Source: Suilimivivens sp964614185
Lineage (GTDB): Bacteria > Bacillota > Clostridia > Lachnospirales > Lachnospiraceae
Assembly (NCBI GenBank): GCA_964614185.1
Contig: CAZTKJ010000020.1
Location: forward strand, 1-54,456
Direction: 5' to 3'
DNA: 54,456 bases
Shown in pieces: positions 16,349 to 24,295 of this stretch. The position numbers were made by a program, and so were the translations under genes. Under the pieces are notes generated by a model. It saw only the letters and a program-made list of their open reading frames with translations, did not search any database and was not told where the DNA came from. Positions within the stretch are counted from its first letter, which is position 1. Each line of letters opens with the position of its first letter.

Positions 16349-17175
16349 TATGATTTCACTGCTCCTGCCATTGCATAGAAGATATACTTCTGCATAAAGA
16401 TATAAACAATTCCTATAGGCACAATACCAATCAAAATAGCTGCTGCAACAATTTCAAACGGTGTTGCCGTATTTCCGAAAAACTTATAAAGCGCCACTGT
16501 AAATGTTCTGATATCTCTCCTCAAATATAAGTTAGGAATATAGAAATCATTATAATAGGAAATACCGTTTAATATCAATAGTGTTGTGCAGGCCGGTTTT
16601 AATAAAGGAAAAATGATCTTTCTGAAAATCACAAAATAGCTGGCTCCATCTACAAGCGCCGCTTCATCCAGCTCTTTACTGATAGAATCCAACAGATTAA
16701 ACATAATGTAAATACCCACGCACCCTACTCCGGAGTACAGAATAATAACACTCCATATCGTGCTTACCAGCTTAAGCTTATACATAATCTGGAAAACTAC
16801 CGTTTGTGTGGTAACAAGGGGAATGAACATAGTTAGTGTAAACAATGCTGTAACTACTTTCTTTAACTTGAATTCAAACCGATGCAGAACATATGCTGCC
16901 ATTGTAGTAAGCAAAATTTGGATGGTCAGGGAAATAACCAAAACAACCACTGTGGTAACAAGAGCCCGTCCCAGATTTCCTACACGGATCGCATATGCAA
17001 AATTATACGTATTAAACCAATTCTTAGGAGGTGTCAGTACATTTGTTGAAGAATATTCCGCGCCTGTTTTAAATGCCATATAAATCAGCGGAATGATCGG
17101 AATGATTACAAATATGCTGGATAAAATCAAAAAGATATATCTGAAAACTTTATATCCTGTGGATTCTTTTATCAT
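16348..17175 (-). CDS. Carbohydrate ABC transporter permease, MalG/LplC type
   Basis: Inner-membrane permease of a CUT1 sugar importer, 275 residues from MIKEST, with six predicted membrane segments. The cytoplasmic EAA loop that contacts the ATPase reads EAALVDGASYFVIFRKIIFP. The start is placed at MIKEST, preceded by GGGGAGG; a longer frame to 17217 would run into the upstream permease. The gene for the partner permease ends 2 bases before this start. No ATPase gene is present in the window, so a shared MsmK/UgpC-type ATPase encoded elsewhere is expected, as is usual for this transporter class in Clostridia. Confidence 0.92.
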   Translation of the reverse strand: MIKESTGYKVFRYIFLILSSIFVIIPIIPLIYMAFKTGAEYSSTNVLTPPKNWFNTYNFAYAIRVGNLGRALVTTVVVLVISLTIQILLTTMAAYVLHRFEFKLKKVVTALFTLTMFIPLVTTQTVVFQIMYKLKLVSTIWSVIILYSGVGCVGIYIMFNLLDSISKELDEAALVDGASYFVIFRKIIFPLLKPACTTLLILNGISYYNDFYIPNLYLRRDIRTFTVALYKFFGNTATPFEIVAAAILIGIVPIGIVYIFMQKYIFYAMAGAVKS

Positions 17176-17177
17176 TT

Positions 17178-18053
17178 TTAATCCTCCCCTCTCTTGGTAA
17201 CAATATTCTGCAGGCATACTGCAATTACTACTACAATAAATACTACAATGGATAATGCTGCTGCAAATCCCAGTCTGTCATCAGAGAATGCACTCTGCTG
17301 GATCTGAATAACCGGAGTTACCGTTCCGTTGGAGCCGTTCATCATGATATAAGGAATTTCATATACCTGAATGGAACCGGAAATGCTCAACAGGATATTA
17401 ATGAACAATACATTTTTGATAGACGGAATGGAAATATATTTGATCTCCTGCCACTTAGTAGCGCCATCAATGGCCGCAGCTTCATATAATTCCGTAGGAA
17501 TTGTCTGCAGTCCACCAAAAAACATGATAAAGTTCATACCGTAATAACGCCAGATACTGATGGATGCAATAGCGGGATTAACTAAATTCAGCTGCTGCAG
17601 CCATTTAGGTCCTTCAATACCGAATACTGACAAAATACTGTTTAATGTACCGGAATTATTAAAGAAGATAATAAATATTGTAGAAACAATAACACCATTT
17701 AGCAGATATGGAATAATCAATATGGATTTAAATAAATTCAATCCACGGAATTTTCCGTTAACAACAACTGCCAGTGCAAATGCAAATACCAGTTGGGGAA
17801 TTGCCACGATCATATACCAGAGACAGTTCTTAAATGTTTTAATATACTGTGATTCAGTAAAGATACGTTTATAGTTCTTCAGTCCAATAAATTTAGGCGT
17901 TCCCACTCCTTTATAATTTGTTAAACTCCACCATACGTTTGTTAAAATCGGGATGTATGAAAATATTAATAAATGGAGGACGGGTATGATCAAAAAAGTA
18001 ATAATGATTATCTTTTTATTCAGTTCTGCCCTGCTTGTCTTTCCGCGACCCAT
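17178..18053 (-). CDS. Carbohydrate ABC transporter permease, MalF/LplB type
   Basis: Second permease of the CUT1 importer, 291 residues with six predicted membrane segments and the EAA loop EAAAIDGATKWQEIKYISIP. The start at MGRGKTS has GAAGGGAG 6 bases upstream; the frame opens six codons earlier at 18071, where the ribosome-binding site itself would be coding. It lies downstream of the binding-protein gene and is separated from it by the hairpin at 18087-18120. Predicted substrate: beta-manno-oligosaccharides, by analogy with the mannan loci of Roseburia. Confidence 0.92.
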   Translation of the reverse strand: MGRGKTSRAELNKKIIIITFLIIPVLHLLIFSYIPILTNVWWSLTNYKGVGTPKFIGLKNYKRIFTESQYIKTFKNCLWYMIVAIPQLVFAFALAVVVNGKFRGLNLFKSILIIPYLLNGVIVSTIFIIFFNNSGTLNSILSVFGIEGPKWLQQLNLVNPAIASISIWRYYGMNFIMFFGGLQTIPTELYEAAAIDGATKWQEIKYISIPSIKNVLFINILLSISGSIQVYEIPYIMMNGSNGTVTPVIQIQQSAFSDDRLGFAAALSIVVFIVVVIAVCLQNIVTKRGED

Positions 18054-18086
18054 ATTTTTCTCCCTTCTCATTTATGATACTTGAAA

Positions 18087-18120
18087 TAAATGCCTCTTTC
18101 GGCAATGAAAGAGGCATTTA
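18087..18120 (-). terminator. Intergenic hairpin between binding-protein and permease genes
   Basis: Perfect 14-bp stem (TAAATGCCTCTTTC / GAAAGAGGCATTTA) with a 6-base loop, 33 bases past the binding-protein stop. On the minus strand it is followed by only TTTC, so it should be a leaky terminator or a 3'-end stabiliser. This would leave abundant binding-protein mRNA and less permease mRNA, a known strategy in sugar ABC operons. Confidence 0.8.
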
Positions 18121-18153
18121 CATTTCAGCTTACTTCTTTACTTCCATATCGAA

Positions 18154-19605
18154 TTAATCAACCCATGAAACTCCAAGTTCTTCTCTGTAATCTACATACA
18201 GCTTATTCTGAGCTTCTACCTGAGCGTCATATGCAGACCAGTCGTCCGGCTTGGTTACGTCTACAGCATCGAACAAAAGTCCTGCGTAGTTGTAATCTGC
18301 CCAAAGGTTTGCTTCTGATAAAACAGCCTGATTGTTGATGGCATTTTCATCATTGGCAGGCTTCATCATTGCTGTAACTTCTCCACTTGCGATCATACCA
18401 TCAATAATGGAATATAATTCAGGAACAATAGGTTCTACACCCTTCTTGTTTGCAATGTTTCCGCTGTCTGCGCTGAACTGCGCATCATCTGCAAGGTATT
18501 CAATGAATAATCTTGCTGCTTCTTTGTTCTCAGAGAACTTACTGATGGAGAATCCATCTGCAGGTGCTGCTAATACACTTCTGCCTGCACCAAAGTCAGG
18601 TGCCGGAGCAAACTTAATGATAGAAGGATCTGTTCCCTCCGGTACACGACCCTGAATCTGAGGAACTACCCATGAACCAAAGAGCATCATTGCTGCTTTT
18701 CCATATGCTACGGAATCCATAGCTACACCAAAATCTGTATATACTTCCGGCTCAAAGAAACCGTTTGCCTTCCACTGTGTATACATCTTAATGGTCTTTC
18801 CGAAAGGTTCTGATTCAGAGAAAGGTGTATCACTCTTTAACATACTGTTAAATGCGGTATTGTCGCCACCAACGTAGCATGTGAAGTCATTGATCGTAGC
18901 AAGAGGCCAATTCTCTACCCTGTGCATGGAAATAGGTGTAATACCTGCATCACGGAGCTTTGTGCACATCTCATTGAATTCATCCAGTGTTCCGGGGATT
19001 TCATCATAACCTACAGACTTAATTGCTTCTTCATTATAAACTACGCAGTTGTCATATGCCTTAGCAATCATAATGTTATAAATATAAGTGTCATCCTTCG
19101 GCATAGAATATGCATATTCTCCATACATTTCAACTGCTTCTTCAATGGTGCAGTAAGGCTCTGCATATGCTGCCCACTGCTCTAAAGACCAGTTAGGGGG
19201 AGTATAAACATCAATGCTGGGATCCTGTACTTTAAAGAGAGGTTCAATTTCTGATTCGTCTGTTACAACTACCAGTTCAACATTGATTCCTGTTTCCTCT
19301 GTAAATCTTTCTGCAACATGTTTCAGATAAGCGTATGATTCATCACGGTAAGTATTTCCGTTTTCATCTTTCTTCTCTTCACCAAGTACACGGTTTCCGC
19401 CATGTGTGTAAACGCTGATGGTACTTCCTGCCAGAGAAGCTACATCGATTTCTGATGATGAACTTTCTGTTCCTGCAGATTCTGTACCAGCGGATTCTGT
19501 ACCACTGCCACTGTTACTTTCATTACCACCTTCGCCGCCGCATCCTATTGCTGAAAGAGCAAGGATTGCTGCCAGGCCAAGGGCCAAAGCCTTTTTCAGT
19601 TTCAT
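18154..19605 (-). CDS. Sugar ABC transporter substrate-binding lipoprotein
   Basis: Extracytoplasmic solute-binding protein of the CUT1 importer, 483 residues. The first 21 residues are a lipoprotein signal peptide and Cys22 (in LSAIGCGG) is the acylation site. A Gly/Ser/Thr/Glu-rich linker with three GTES repeats (about residues 33-52) tethers the family 1 binding fold (ISVYTHGGNR ... FAPAPDFGAG ... SKFSENKEAARLFIEYL). AAGGAGGA lies upstream of the ATG. It is the first gene of the transporter-epimerase-phosphorylase operon and faces a divergently transcribed AraC regulator. Binding of manno-oligosaccharides is inferred from the operon. Confidence 0.92.
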   Translation of the reverse strand: MKLKKALALGLAAILALSAIGCGGEGGNESNSGSGTESAGTESAGTESSSSEIDVASLAGSTISVYTHGGNRVLGEEKKDENGNTYRDESYAYLKHVAERFTEETGINVELVVVTDESEIEPLFKVQDPSIDVYTPPNWSLEQWAAYAEPYCTIEEAVEMYGEYAYSMPKDDTYIYNIMIAKAYDNCVVYNEEAIKSVGYDEIPGTLDEFNEMCTKLRDAGITPISMHRVENWPLATINDFTCYVGGDNTAFNSMLKSDTPFSESEPFGKTIKMYTQWKANGFFEPEVYTDFGVAMDSVAYGKAAMMLFGSWVVPQIQGRVPEGTDPSIIKFAPAPDFGAGRSVLAAPADGFSISKFSENKEAARLFIEYLADDAQFSADSGNIANKKGVEPIVPELYSIIDGMIASGEVTAMMKPANDENAINNQAVLSEANLWADYNYAGLLFDAVDVTKPDDWSAYDAQVEAQNKLYVDYREELGVSWVD

Positions 19606-19991
19606 AATAAATGTCCTCCTTAAATTGGTATGTTGTTCAACTTCATCTCCCTATGGGATATAAAGTTACATACAACTTGATTTTAATTATATTTACTATG
19701 TTTTTTTAATCATCACTTATTATTGTTATTTATACTCCATTGTTGTTTATTTTAGTCATTTCTTCCATTTTCACAATTCTATTTATATATTTTTGTGCAT
19801 TTTGTATGATAATTTTTTATGTTTTTCGACATGTTCTTTTTTAACCTTGTATTTATTAGTTTAATTTAATTATTTTTTAATTATTTTTTAATTTCTTTTT
19901 TGCCAGGCATTTCCTATTTTTTTCAAATATGTTATACTCATTAAACTACCACTGTTTACTTTTGAGATACTTTTTATGAGGAGTACCTTAT
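19606..19991. promoter_or_regulatory. Divergent promoter region between the binding-protein and AraC genes
   Basis: A 386-base gene-free, very A/T-rich region. Towards the binding protein there is TATAAT (19686-19691, minus strand) with no good -35 box, suggesting dependence on an activator. Its leader (about 19640-19680) contains two AAGTTG repeats and a short TCCC/GGGA hairpin. Towards AraC there is TATACT (19933-19938), again with a poor -35. Between them are A/T tracts with a repeated TAATTATTTTT unit (19861-19891) that should be curved, and a weak ATGT-6-ACAT palindrome at 19819-19832. No other gene or RNA is visible. Confidence 0.6.
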
Positions 19992-20888
19992 ATGGACATC
20001 AAGACTGATTTTCTTTCTTCCTTAATATCGCCGCCAAAGCTTTCTTCCCCTTACCGGCCGGAAGATTTTCTGGGGAACATTTCCGATTCTCCTTCAGGTT
20101 CTGATTCTCCTCTTTTTCAGATACTTGCCGGAGGGAATATCAAGGCTCTTTTCCCTTATTCTTTTGACATCCGCTCTTTGGACTGCTATGTGCTGCTCTA
20201 TACCCGAAAGGGATGCGGCAAACTTTTAGTCGATAGTCATGTCCATACCTTGATGGAATCTTCTCTTTTATTTTTTAACTGCCATACACATTTTCGCATA
20301 GATATTGCCATTGAGCCCTGGGAATACCAGGTTCTGTTTATTACAGGGAAAAATCTTGGTGATTATTATGCCATGATACCTCCCGGGCAGACTGCCATTA
20401 TGCCCCTTTCTGCCTATTCGGAAACAGCATTATGCTTAGATAAGCTTATGCTCACCTGCCTGCCGGATACACTTTCTGCCCGGCTTTCCACATCCTCTCT
20501 GATAGACAACGTTATTACTGACTGCATCACGTATCAGCTTTCAGAACCTGTACCTTCCCATGCAGCTTCTTATCTGACTGCCATGAAGGATTTATTTGAT
20601 AACCATTTTGAGGAAAATTATTCATTAGATGATCTTGAAGCGCTTTATCATGTCAGTAAATACAAGCTTTGCCGGGAATTTGGAGCAGCTTTTGGCCTTT
20701 CTCCCCTTAAATATCTGAATCAAAAAAGAATTGAAATTGCCAAGCACCTTTTAAAGACCACTTCTTTAAAAGTTCACGAAATAGGAAGCCGGGTAGGCAT
20801 TGACAATACGAATCACTTTATTTCTTTATTCAAAAAATTTACCGGCGTCACACCGCTGGAATTTAAATCAAAAGGCCATAGCCTGTAG
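19992..20888 (+). CDS. AraC family transcriptional regulator
   Basis: A 298-residue regulator. The N-terminal ~170 residues form an AraC-type sugar-sensing cupin, and the C-terminal ~100 residues carry two helix-turn-helix units: SLDDLEALYHVSKYKLCREF, then VHEIGSRVGIDNTNHFISLF with the family signature KKFTGVTPLEFK. GAGGAG lies 8 bases before the ATG. It is divergent from the binding-protein operon and is the obvious candidate activator of that operon, whose promoter lacks a good -35. The gene ends back-to-back with the lacI-type gene; the shared hairpin at 20871-20899 overlaps its last codons. Confidence 0.9.
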   Translation: MDIKTDFLSSLISPPKLSSPYRPEDFLGNISDSPSGSDSPLFQILAGGNIKALFPYSFDIRSLDCYVLLYTRKGCGKLLVDSHVHTLMESSLLFFNCHTHFRIDIAIEPWEYQVLFITGKNLGDYYAMIPPGQTAIMPLSAYSETALCLDKLMLTCLPDTLSARLSTSSLIDNVITDCITYQLSEPVPSHAASYLTAMKDLFDNHFEENYSLDDLEALYHVSKYKLCREFGAAFGLSPLKYLNQKRIEIAKHLLKTTSLKVHEIGSRVGIDNTNHFISLFKKFTGVTPLEFKSKGHSL

Positions 20889-20899
20889 CTATGACCTTT
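20871..20899. terminator. Bidirectional terminator overlapping both 3' coding ends
   Basis: Inverted repeat AAAGGCCATAGC - CTGTA - GCTATGACCTTT (12-bp stem with one mismatch). It runs into CTTTT on the plus strand and ends in CCTTTTG on the minus strand. The two stop codons (20886-20888 plus, 20889-20891 minus) lie in its centre, so one hairpin would end both convergent regulator transcripts. Confidence 0.75.
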
Positions 20900-21911
20900 C
20901 TTTTACGCTGTCTTTAATTACCATATGTCCTTCCACAATGGAAATACCCTGCTTATAAGCTTCTCCATTCATTTTTTTGATCAGGTTACTGATGGTCTTT
21001 TCTGCCATTTCCTGAATATCCACCTCATAAGTGGTAATTCCTACGCTGCAGATTCCCGGCTGGATATAATTATCAAATCCTACCACAGAGAAATCTTCCG
21101 GCACACGATATCCCTTTTTCTTAAGAAAGTTGATCAGCACACCGGCTGTCAGGTCACAGTTACAGACAAATGCCGTAGGCATCTGCTCCGGAAGACGAAA
21201 GGTAAAATCATCATCCCTTTGCCCATCGTCCATATTTCTGTCTTCAATGATCCAGTCGGGATGCACCTCAAGACCATGCTCAAGAAGCGCTTTGGCATAG
21301 CCAAAATACCTGTCTGTAATGCTTCCGGTATATAAAAGCGTTCCCACATAAGCAATGTCCCTGTGTCCCATTTCCAGCAAATAATTTGTGACTTTATACA
21401 TTCCGTAAAAGTTGTCGGTAACAACTGCATCACATTCATGTTTCCTATCATAGAAATCCAGGCAGATAAAGGGAATATTGATATTCTGCACAATGATATT
21501 TAAATAGTCTTCTTTCAAAAGTCCCAGGATAATAAGCCCTTCAGCTTTGTGTTCACGAAGAAGCTTGGGCAGCTCCATGTTCTGCTCCATATCAAAGGTC
21601 AATACTTCCAACATGGTAAAGCATTCTTTTCCAACTGCCCTGGTTGCCACTGCCTGATACATCTGCCAGTAAAAAGATTCATACCGTTCGAGATATCTCT
21701 CTGATATCACCACTCCGATATTGTAGCTTTTCTTTGCATTCATCATCTTTGCTGCCGATGGTGATTGATATCCCATTTCCCGTGCCAGCTTCTTGATCTT
21801 TTCACGCATCTCTTCACTGACGCCTTTTTGGTCGGACAGCGCTTTGGAAACTGTCACTGTACTGACATTCATAATTTTAGCAATATCAGCAAGCTTTACC
21901 GCTTTTGCCAT
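20889..21911 (-). CDS. LacI/GalR family transcriptional repressor
   Basis: A 340-residue repressor with an N-terminal helix-turn-helix (VKLADIAKIMNVSTVTVSKA, residues 5-24), a hinge helix region up to about residue 58, and a periplasmic-binding-protein-like effector domain with the family segments LPTAFVCNCD-like (MPTAFVCNCDLTAGV) and FSVVGFDNY. It follows the alpha-galactosidase gene by 45 bases on the same strand, so it is probably co-transcribed and may repress that unit and the neighbouring transporter operon. I found no convincing LacI operator with a central CG that repeats at several promoters, so its targets remain open. Confidence 0.9.
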   Translation of the reverse strand: MAKAVKLADIAKIMNVSTVTVSKALSDQKGVSEEMREKIKKLAREMGYQSPSAAKMMNAKKSYNIGVVISERYLERYESFYWQMYQAVATRAVGKECFTMLEVLTFDMEQNMELPKLLREHKAEGLIILGLLKEDYLNIIVQNINIPFICLDFYDRKHECDAVVTDNFYGMYKVTNYLLEMGHRDIAYVGTLLYTGSITDRYFGYAKALLEHGLEVHPDWIIEDRNMDDGQRDDDFTFRLPEQMPTAFVCNCDLTAGVLINFLKKKGYRVPEDFSVVGFDNYIQPGICSVGITTYEVDIQEMAEKTISNLIKKMNGEAYKQGISIVEGHMVIKDSVKERS

Positions 21912-21956
21912 CTTCTTCTCTCCCTTATCAAAGTGTCTTCCTTCCGAAGTTTATCT

Positions 21957-24152
21957 TTAAGCTTCAACTTCTGTAAGATGAATCAATCGTCCTTTAAAGT
22001 CACCCCATGGATTTGGTATATTCATTCCTGCCTTCATTAAAAGTTCTCCCATGAAGCTGCCTTCTTCTCCCTCGATTGCATACATTTTGTCAGGGTCAAG
22101 TCCTTGAAGACACAGTCTTCTGCTATGATGATTAGGTCTGTTCATCACTTGGATAAACGTATAGAGAGCTTCCTTCTTGTCCTTGCTGACTACACCATAA
22201 CAGTCAAAATAATGGTTTTCCGCATAAGACGCAATCCTGTAGTAATCTCCTTCCCTGACCAGATCATTGTATTTGTGATACATGGCGATCTGTTCGGGAA
22301 TTGCTGCCCTGTCCTCTTTCGGAATCCTGGTGACATCCAGTTCATAGCCAAAAGTTCCTGCAAGAGCTACATAGCCCCTTGTTTCAAAAGGAGTTACTCT
22401 CCCTACCGTATGATTGGGACAGTCTGATACATGAGCGCCCATGGAAGATAAGGGATAGATAAGCGCTGTCCCCTCCTGTATCTTAAGTCTCTCAATTGCA
22501 TCGGTATCATCGGAACACCAGATTTGAGGACTATAGTAAAGCATACCCGGATCGAATCTGGCACCGCCGCCGGAACAATTCTCAAGCAAAAGATACGGGA
22601 ACTCCGTGATAAGTCTTTCCTGCATCTCATAAACTGCCAGTACATATCTGTGATATAATTCTCCCATCCTGTCTGCCGGAAGTTCTAAGGAACCCAGATC
22701 GGAAAGCTGTCTGTTCATATCCCACTTCACGTATTCAATATTTGCGCTGCGAAGTATCCTGGCCACGCACTCATAGGCGTAATCCCGGATTTCCTTTCTG
22801 CTTAAATCCAATACATATTGATTTCTGCAAAGACTTGCTTTTCTTCCCGGAATGGCAATTGCCCAATCCGGATGGGCCCTATACAAATCGGAATCAGGTG
22901 AGATCATCTCCGGTTCAAACCAGATTCCAAACTTCATGCCCAGTTTATTGACTTCTTCTACCAGATGCTTTAAACCGCCCTTAAGTTTTTCTTCGTTAAC
23001 CTGCCAGTCGCCAAGAGCCCTGCTATCATCATAACGGTTTCCAAACCATCCGTCATCCATGACCAGCATCTCTATTCCCAGCTCGGAAGCCTGCTTTGCA
23101 ATAGCTATCAGCTTATCGGTATCAAATTCAAAATAAGTTGCTTCCCAGTTATTAATCAAAATCGGACGCTTTTTATTTCTGTACTGGCTTCTGATCAAAT
23201 GTTTTCTATAAAAGTCATGGAGGCTGCGTGTCATTTTTCCAAGTCCCTCCCCTGAATACGTCATAACGACCTCAGGAGACTGGAATTCTTCTTCCATTTC
23301 AAGTTTCCACGTAAAGTCTTCCGGATGGATACCCATGACCATACGGATCTGGTCAAACTGGTCTGATTGTACCTGTACTTTGAAATTACCTGAATATACA
23401 AAATGCATAGCATAAACCTCTCCGGTTTCCTGGGTCGTGCCCACAGTCTTCAGAGCCATAAAAGGATGATCCTGATGACTGGATTCACCTCGTAAAGATT
23501 CCACACTATATTTGCCATGACTTACAGGAACACTTTGGATCTGCCGTTCTCTGGCCCAGGAGCCATGTAGGGAAACTGCCTCAAAATCCTTATTATCCAT
23601 ATCAAGACAGGCTGAATATACTTTAGTCAGATAAATGGTTTCTTTTCCTTTATTTATTACTTTAACACTTCTTGTAATCACATCCGTATCTTCAAAAACT
23701 CCATATTGCAATACAACACAAAGTCCTGTCACTTTGTCTTCGCACAGAATCTCAAGTACGCTGCTCTCCTCCTTACTGCCAAAAGCGGAAGGAAGATCCT
23801 GAAAAGAAACTTTCCCTTCTGTAATTCTGTGTGAAACATAAGAAAGAGAAAGACCTGTATTGCCTTTAAGAGTTCTGATACTGATACAGCTTTCACGATA
23901 ATCGCCCAGTCCATGAGATGGGTATTCCATAGCAAAGCTGTCTAAAAACGAAACTCTTTCACGATTATTTTCAGAAGGTACAAAAGGATTTTCCTTTGTA
24001 CGCATTAAATACCTGATGTGGTAATCCTTCAGCCTTTTCCCATAATAGATATGACCAAGGAACTTCTCCTCATCTACTATGCCGATAGCATAAGTTGTAT
24101 TTCTCGTATCCAGTTTAAAAATTTGTTCCCCTTCGTAAAAAGTAATTGACAT
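21957..24152 (-). CDS. GH36 alpha-galactosidase
   Basis: Removes alpha-1,6-galactose from galacto(gluco)manno-oligosaccharides and raffinose-type sugars; cytoplasmic, with no signal peptide. The 731-residue length matches tetrameric bacterial GH36 enzymes. Layout: N-terminal beta-supersandwich (to about 330), then a TIM barrel with MLVMDDGWFGNRYDD, nucleophile Asp478 in YVKWDMNR and acid/base Asp548 in WCSDDTDAIERL, then a C-terminal beta-domain. CGGAGG lies 8 bases before the ATG. It has its own sigma-A promoter and lies upstream of the lacI-type gene. Its position beside the mannan operon points to removal of galactose side chains before phosphorolysis. Confidence 0.95.
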   Translation of the reverse strand: MSITFYEGEQIFKLDTRNTTYAIGIVDEEKFLGHIYYGKRLKDYHIRYLMRTKENPFVPSENNRERVSFLDSFAMEYPSHGLGDYRESCISIRTLKGNTGLSLSYVSHRITEGKVSFQDLPSAFGSKEESSVLEILCEDKVTGLCVVLQYGVFEDTDVITRSVKVINKGKETIYLTKVYSACLDMDNKDFEAVSLHGSWARERQIQSVPVSHGKYSVESLRGESSHQDHPFMALKTVGTTQETGEVYAMHFVYSGNFKVQVQSDQFDQIRMVMGIHPEDFTWKLEMEEEFQSPEVVMTYSGEGLGKMTRSLHDFYRKHLIRSQYRNKKRPILINNWEATYFEFDTDKLIAIAKQASELGIEMLVMDDGWFGNRYDDSRALGDWQVNEEKLKGGLKHLVEEVNKLGMKFGIWFEPEMISPDSDLYRAHPDWAIAIPGRKASLCRNQYVLDLSRKEIRDYAYECVARILRSANIEYVKWDMNRQLSDLGSLELPADRMGELYHRYVLAVYEMQERLITEFPYLLLENCSGGGARFDPGMLYYSPQIWCSDDTDAIERLKIQEGTALIYPLSSMGAHVSDCPNHTVGRVTPFETRGYVALAGTFGYELDVTRIPKEDRAAIPEQIAMYHKYNDLVREGDYYRIASYAENHYFDCYGVVSKDKKEALYTFIQVMNRPNHHSRRLCLQGLDPDKMYAIEGEEGSFMGELLMKAGMNIPNPWGDFKGRLIHLTEVEA

Positions 24153-24172
24153 AATAACAGCCTCCGAATTTG

Positions 24173-24188
24173 TTTTTTAGCTAAAAAA
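24173..24188. promoter_or_regulatory. Perfect palindrome in the GH36 leader, candidate operator
   Basis: TTTTTTAG/CTAAAAAA, a 16-bp perfect palindrome about 10-25 bases downstream of the predicted transcription start. The position suits a repressor site, but the sequence is A/T-rich and lacks the central CG expected for a LacI-family operator. Confidence 0.4.
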
Positions 24189-24204
24189 TCACTGTTTTAA
24201 TTAA

Positions 24205-24232
24205 ATTATAAAGTAATTTTTAATATTGTCAA
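24205..24232 (-). promoter_or_regulatory. Sigma-A promoter of the alpha-galactosidase gene
   Basis: Minus strand: consensus TTGACA (24227-24232), 16-base spacer, consensus TATAAT (24205-24210). The predicted start is near 24198, giving a leader of about 45 bases. Its strength suggests control by a repressor. Confidence 0.88.
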
Positions 24233-24295
24233 CAAATTCGAAGGCTGCCGCGTCTCAAATAATTCACAAAAATCTGTATTCTGTTTTGGTATATT

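Larger units (their letters stand above)
24159..24246 (-). repeat. 16-bp inverted repeat bracketing the alpha-galactosidase promoter
   Basis: Left arm 24159-24174 (AGCCTCCGAATTTGTT) and right arm 24231-24246 (AACAAATTCGAAGGCT) are inverted copies with a single difference. In minus-strand RNA that difference becomes a U-G wobble, so all 16 positions pair. The left arm contains the GGAGG ribosome-binding site of the GH36 gene. The right arm lies at and upstream of the -35 box, outside the transcript made from the local promoter. Confidence 0.85.

Noticed and set aside
19819..19832. LacI-type operator ATGT-TTTTCG-ACAT upstream of the binding-protein gene
   Set aside because: Arms are only 4 bp in an A/T-rich region and no matching copy is seen at the GH36 promoter; mentioned only within the promoter-region entry.
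24159..24246. Tiny mobile element (MITE) with terminal inverted repeats
   Set aside because: There is no flanking direct repeat, the interior is a functional-looking consensus promoter and leader, and the arm includes the gene's ribosome-binding site; a regulatory role is simpler.
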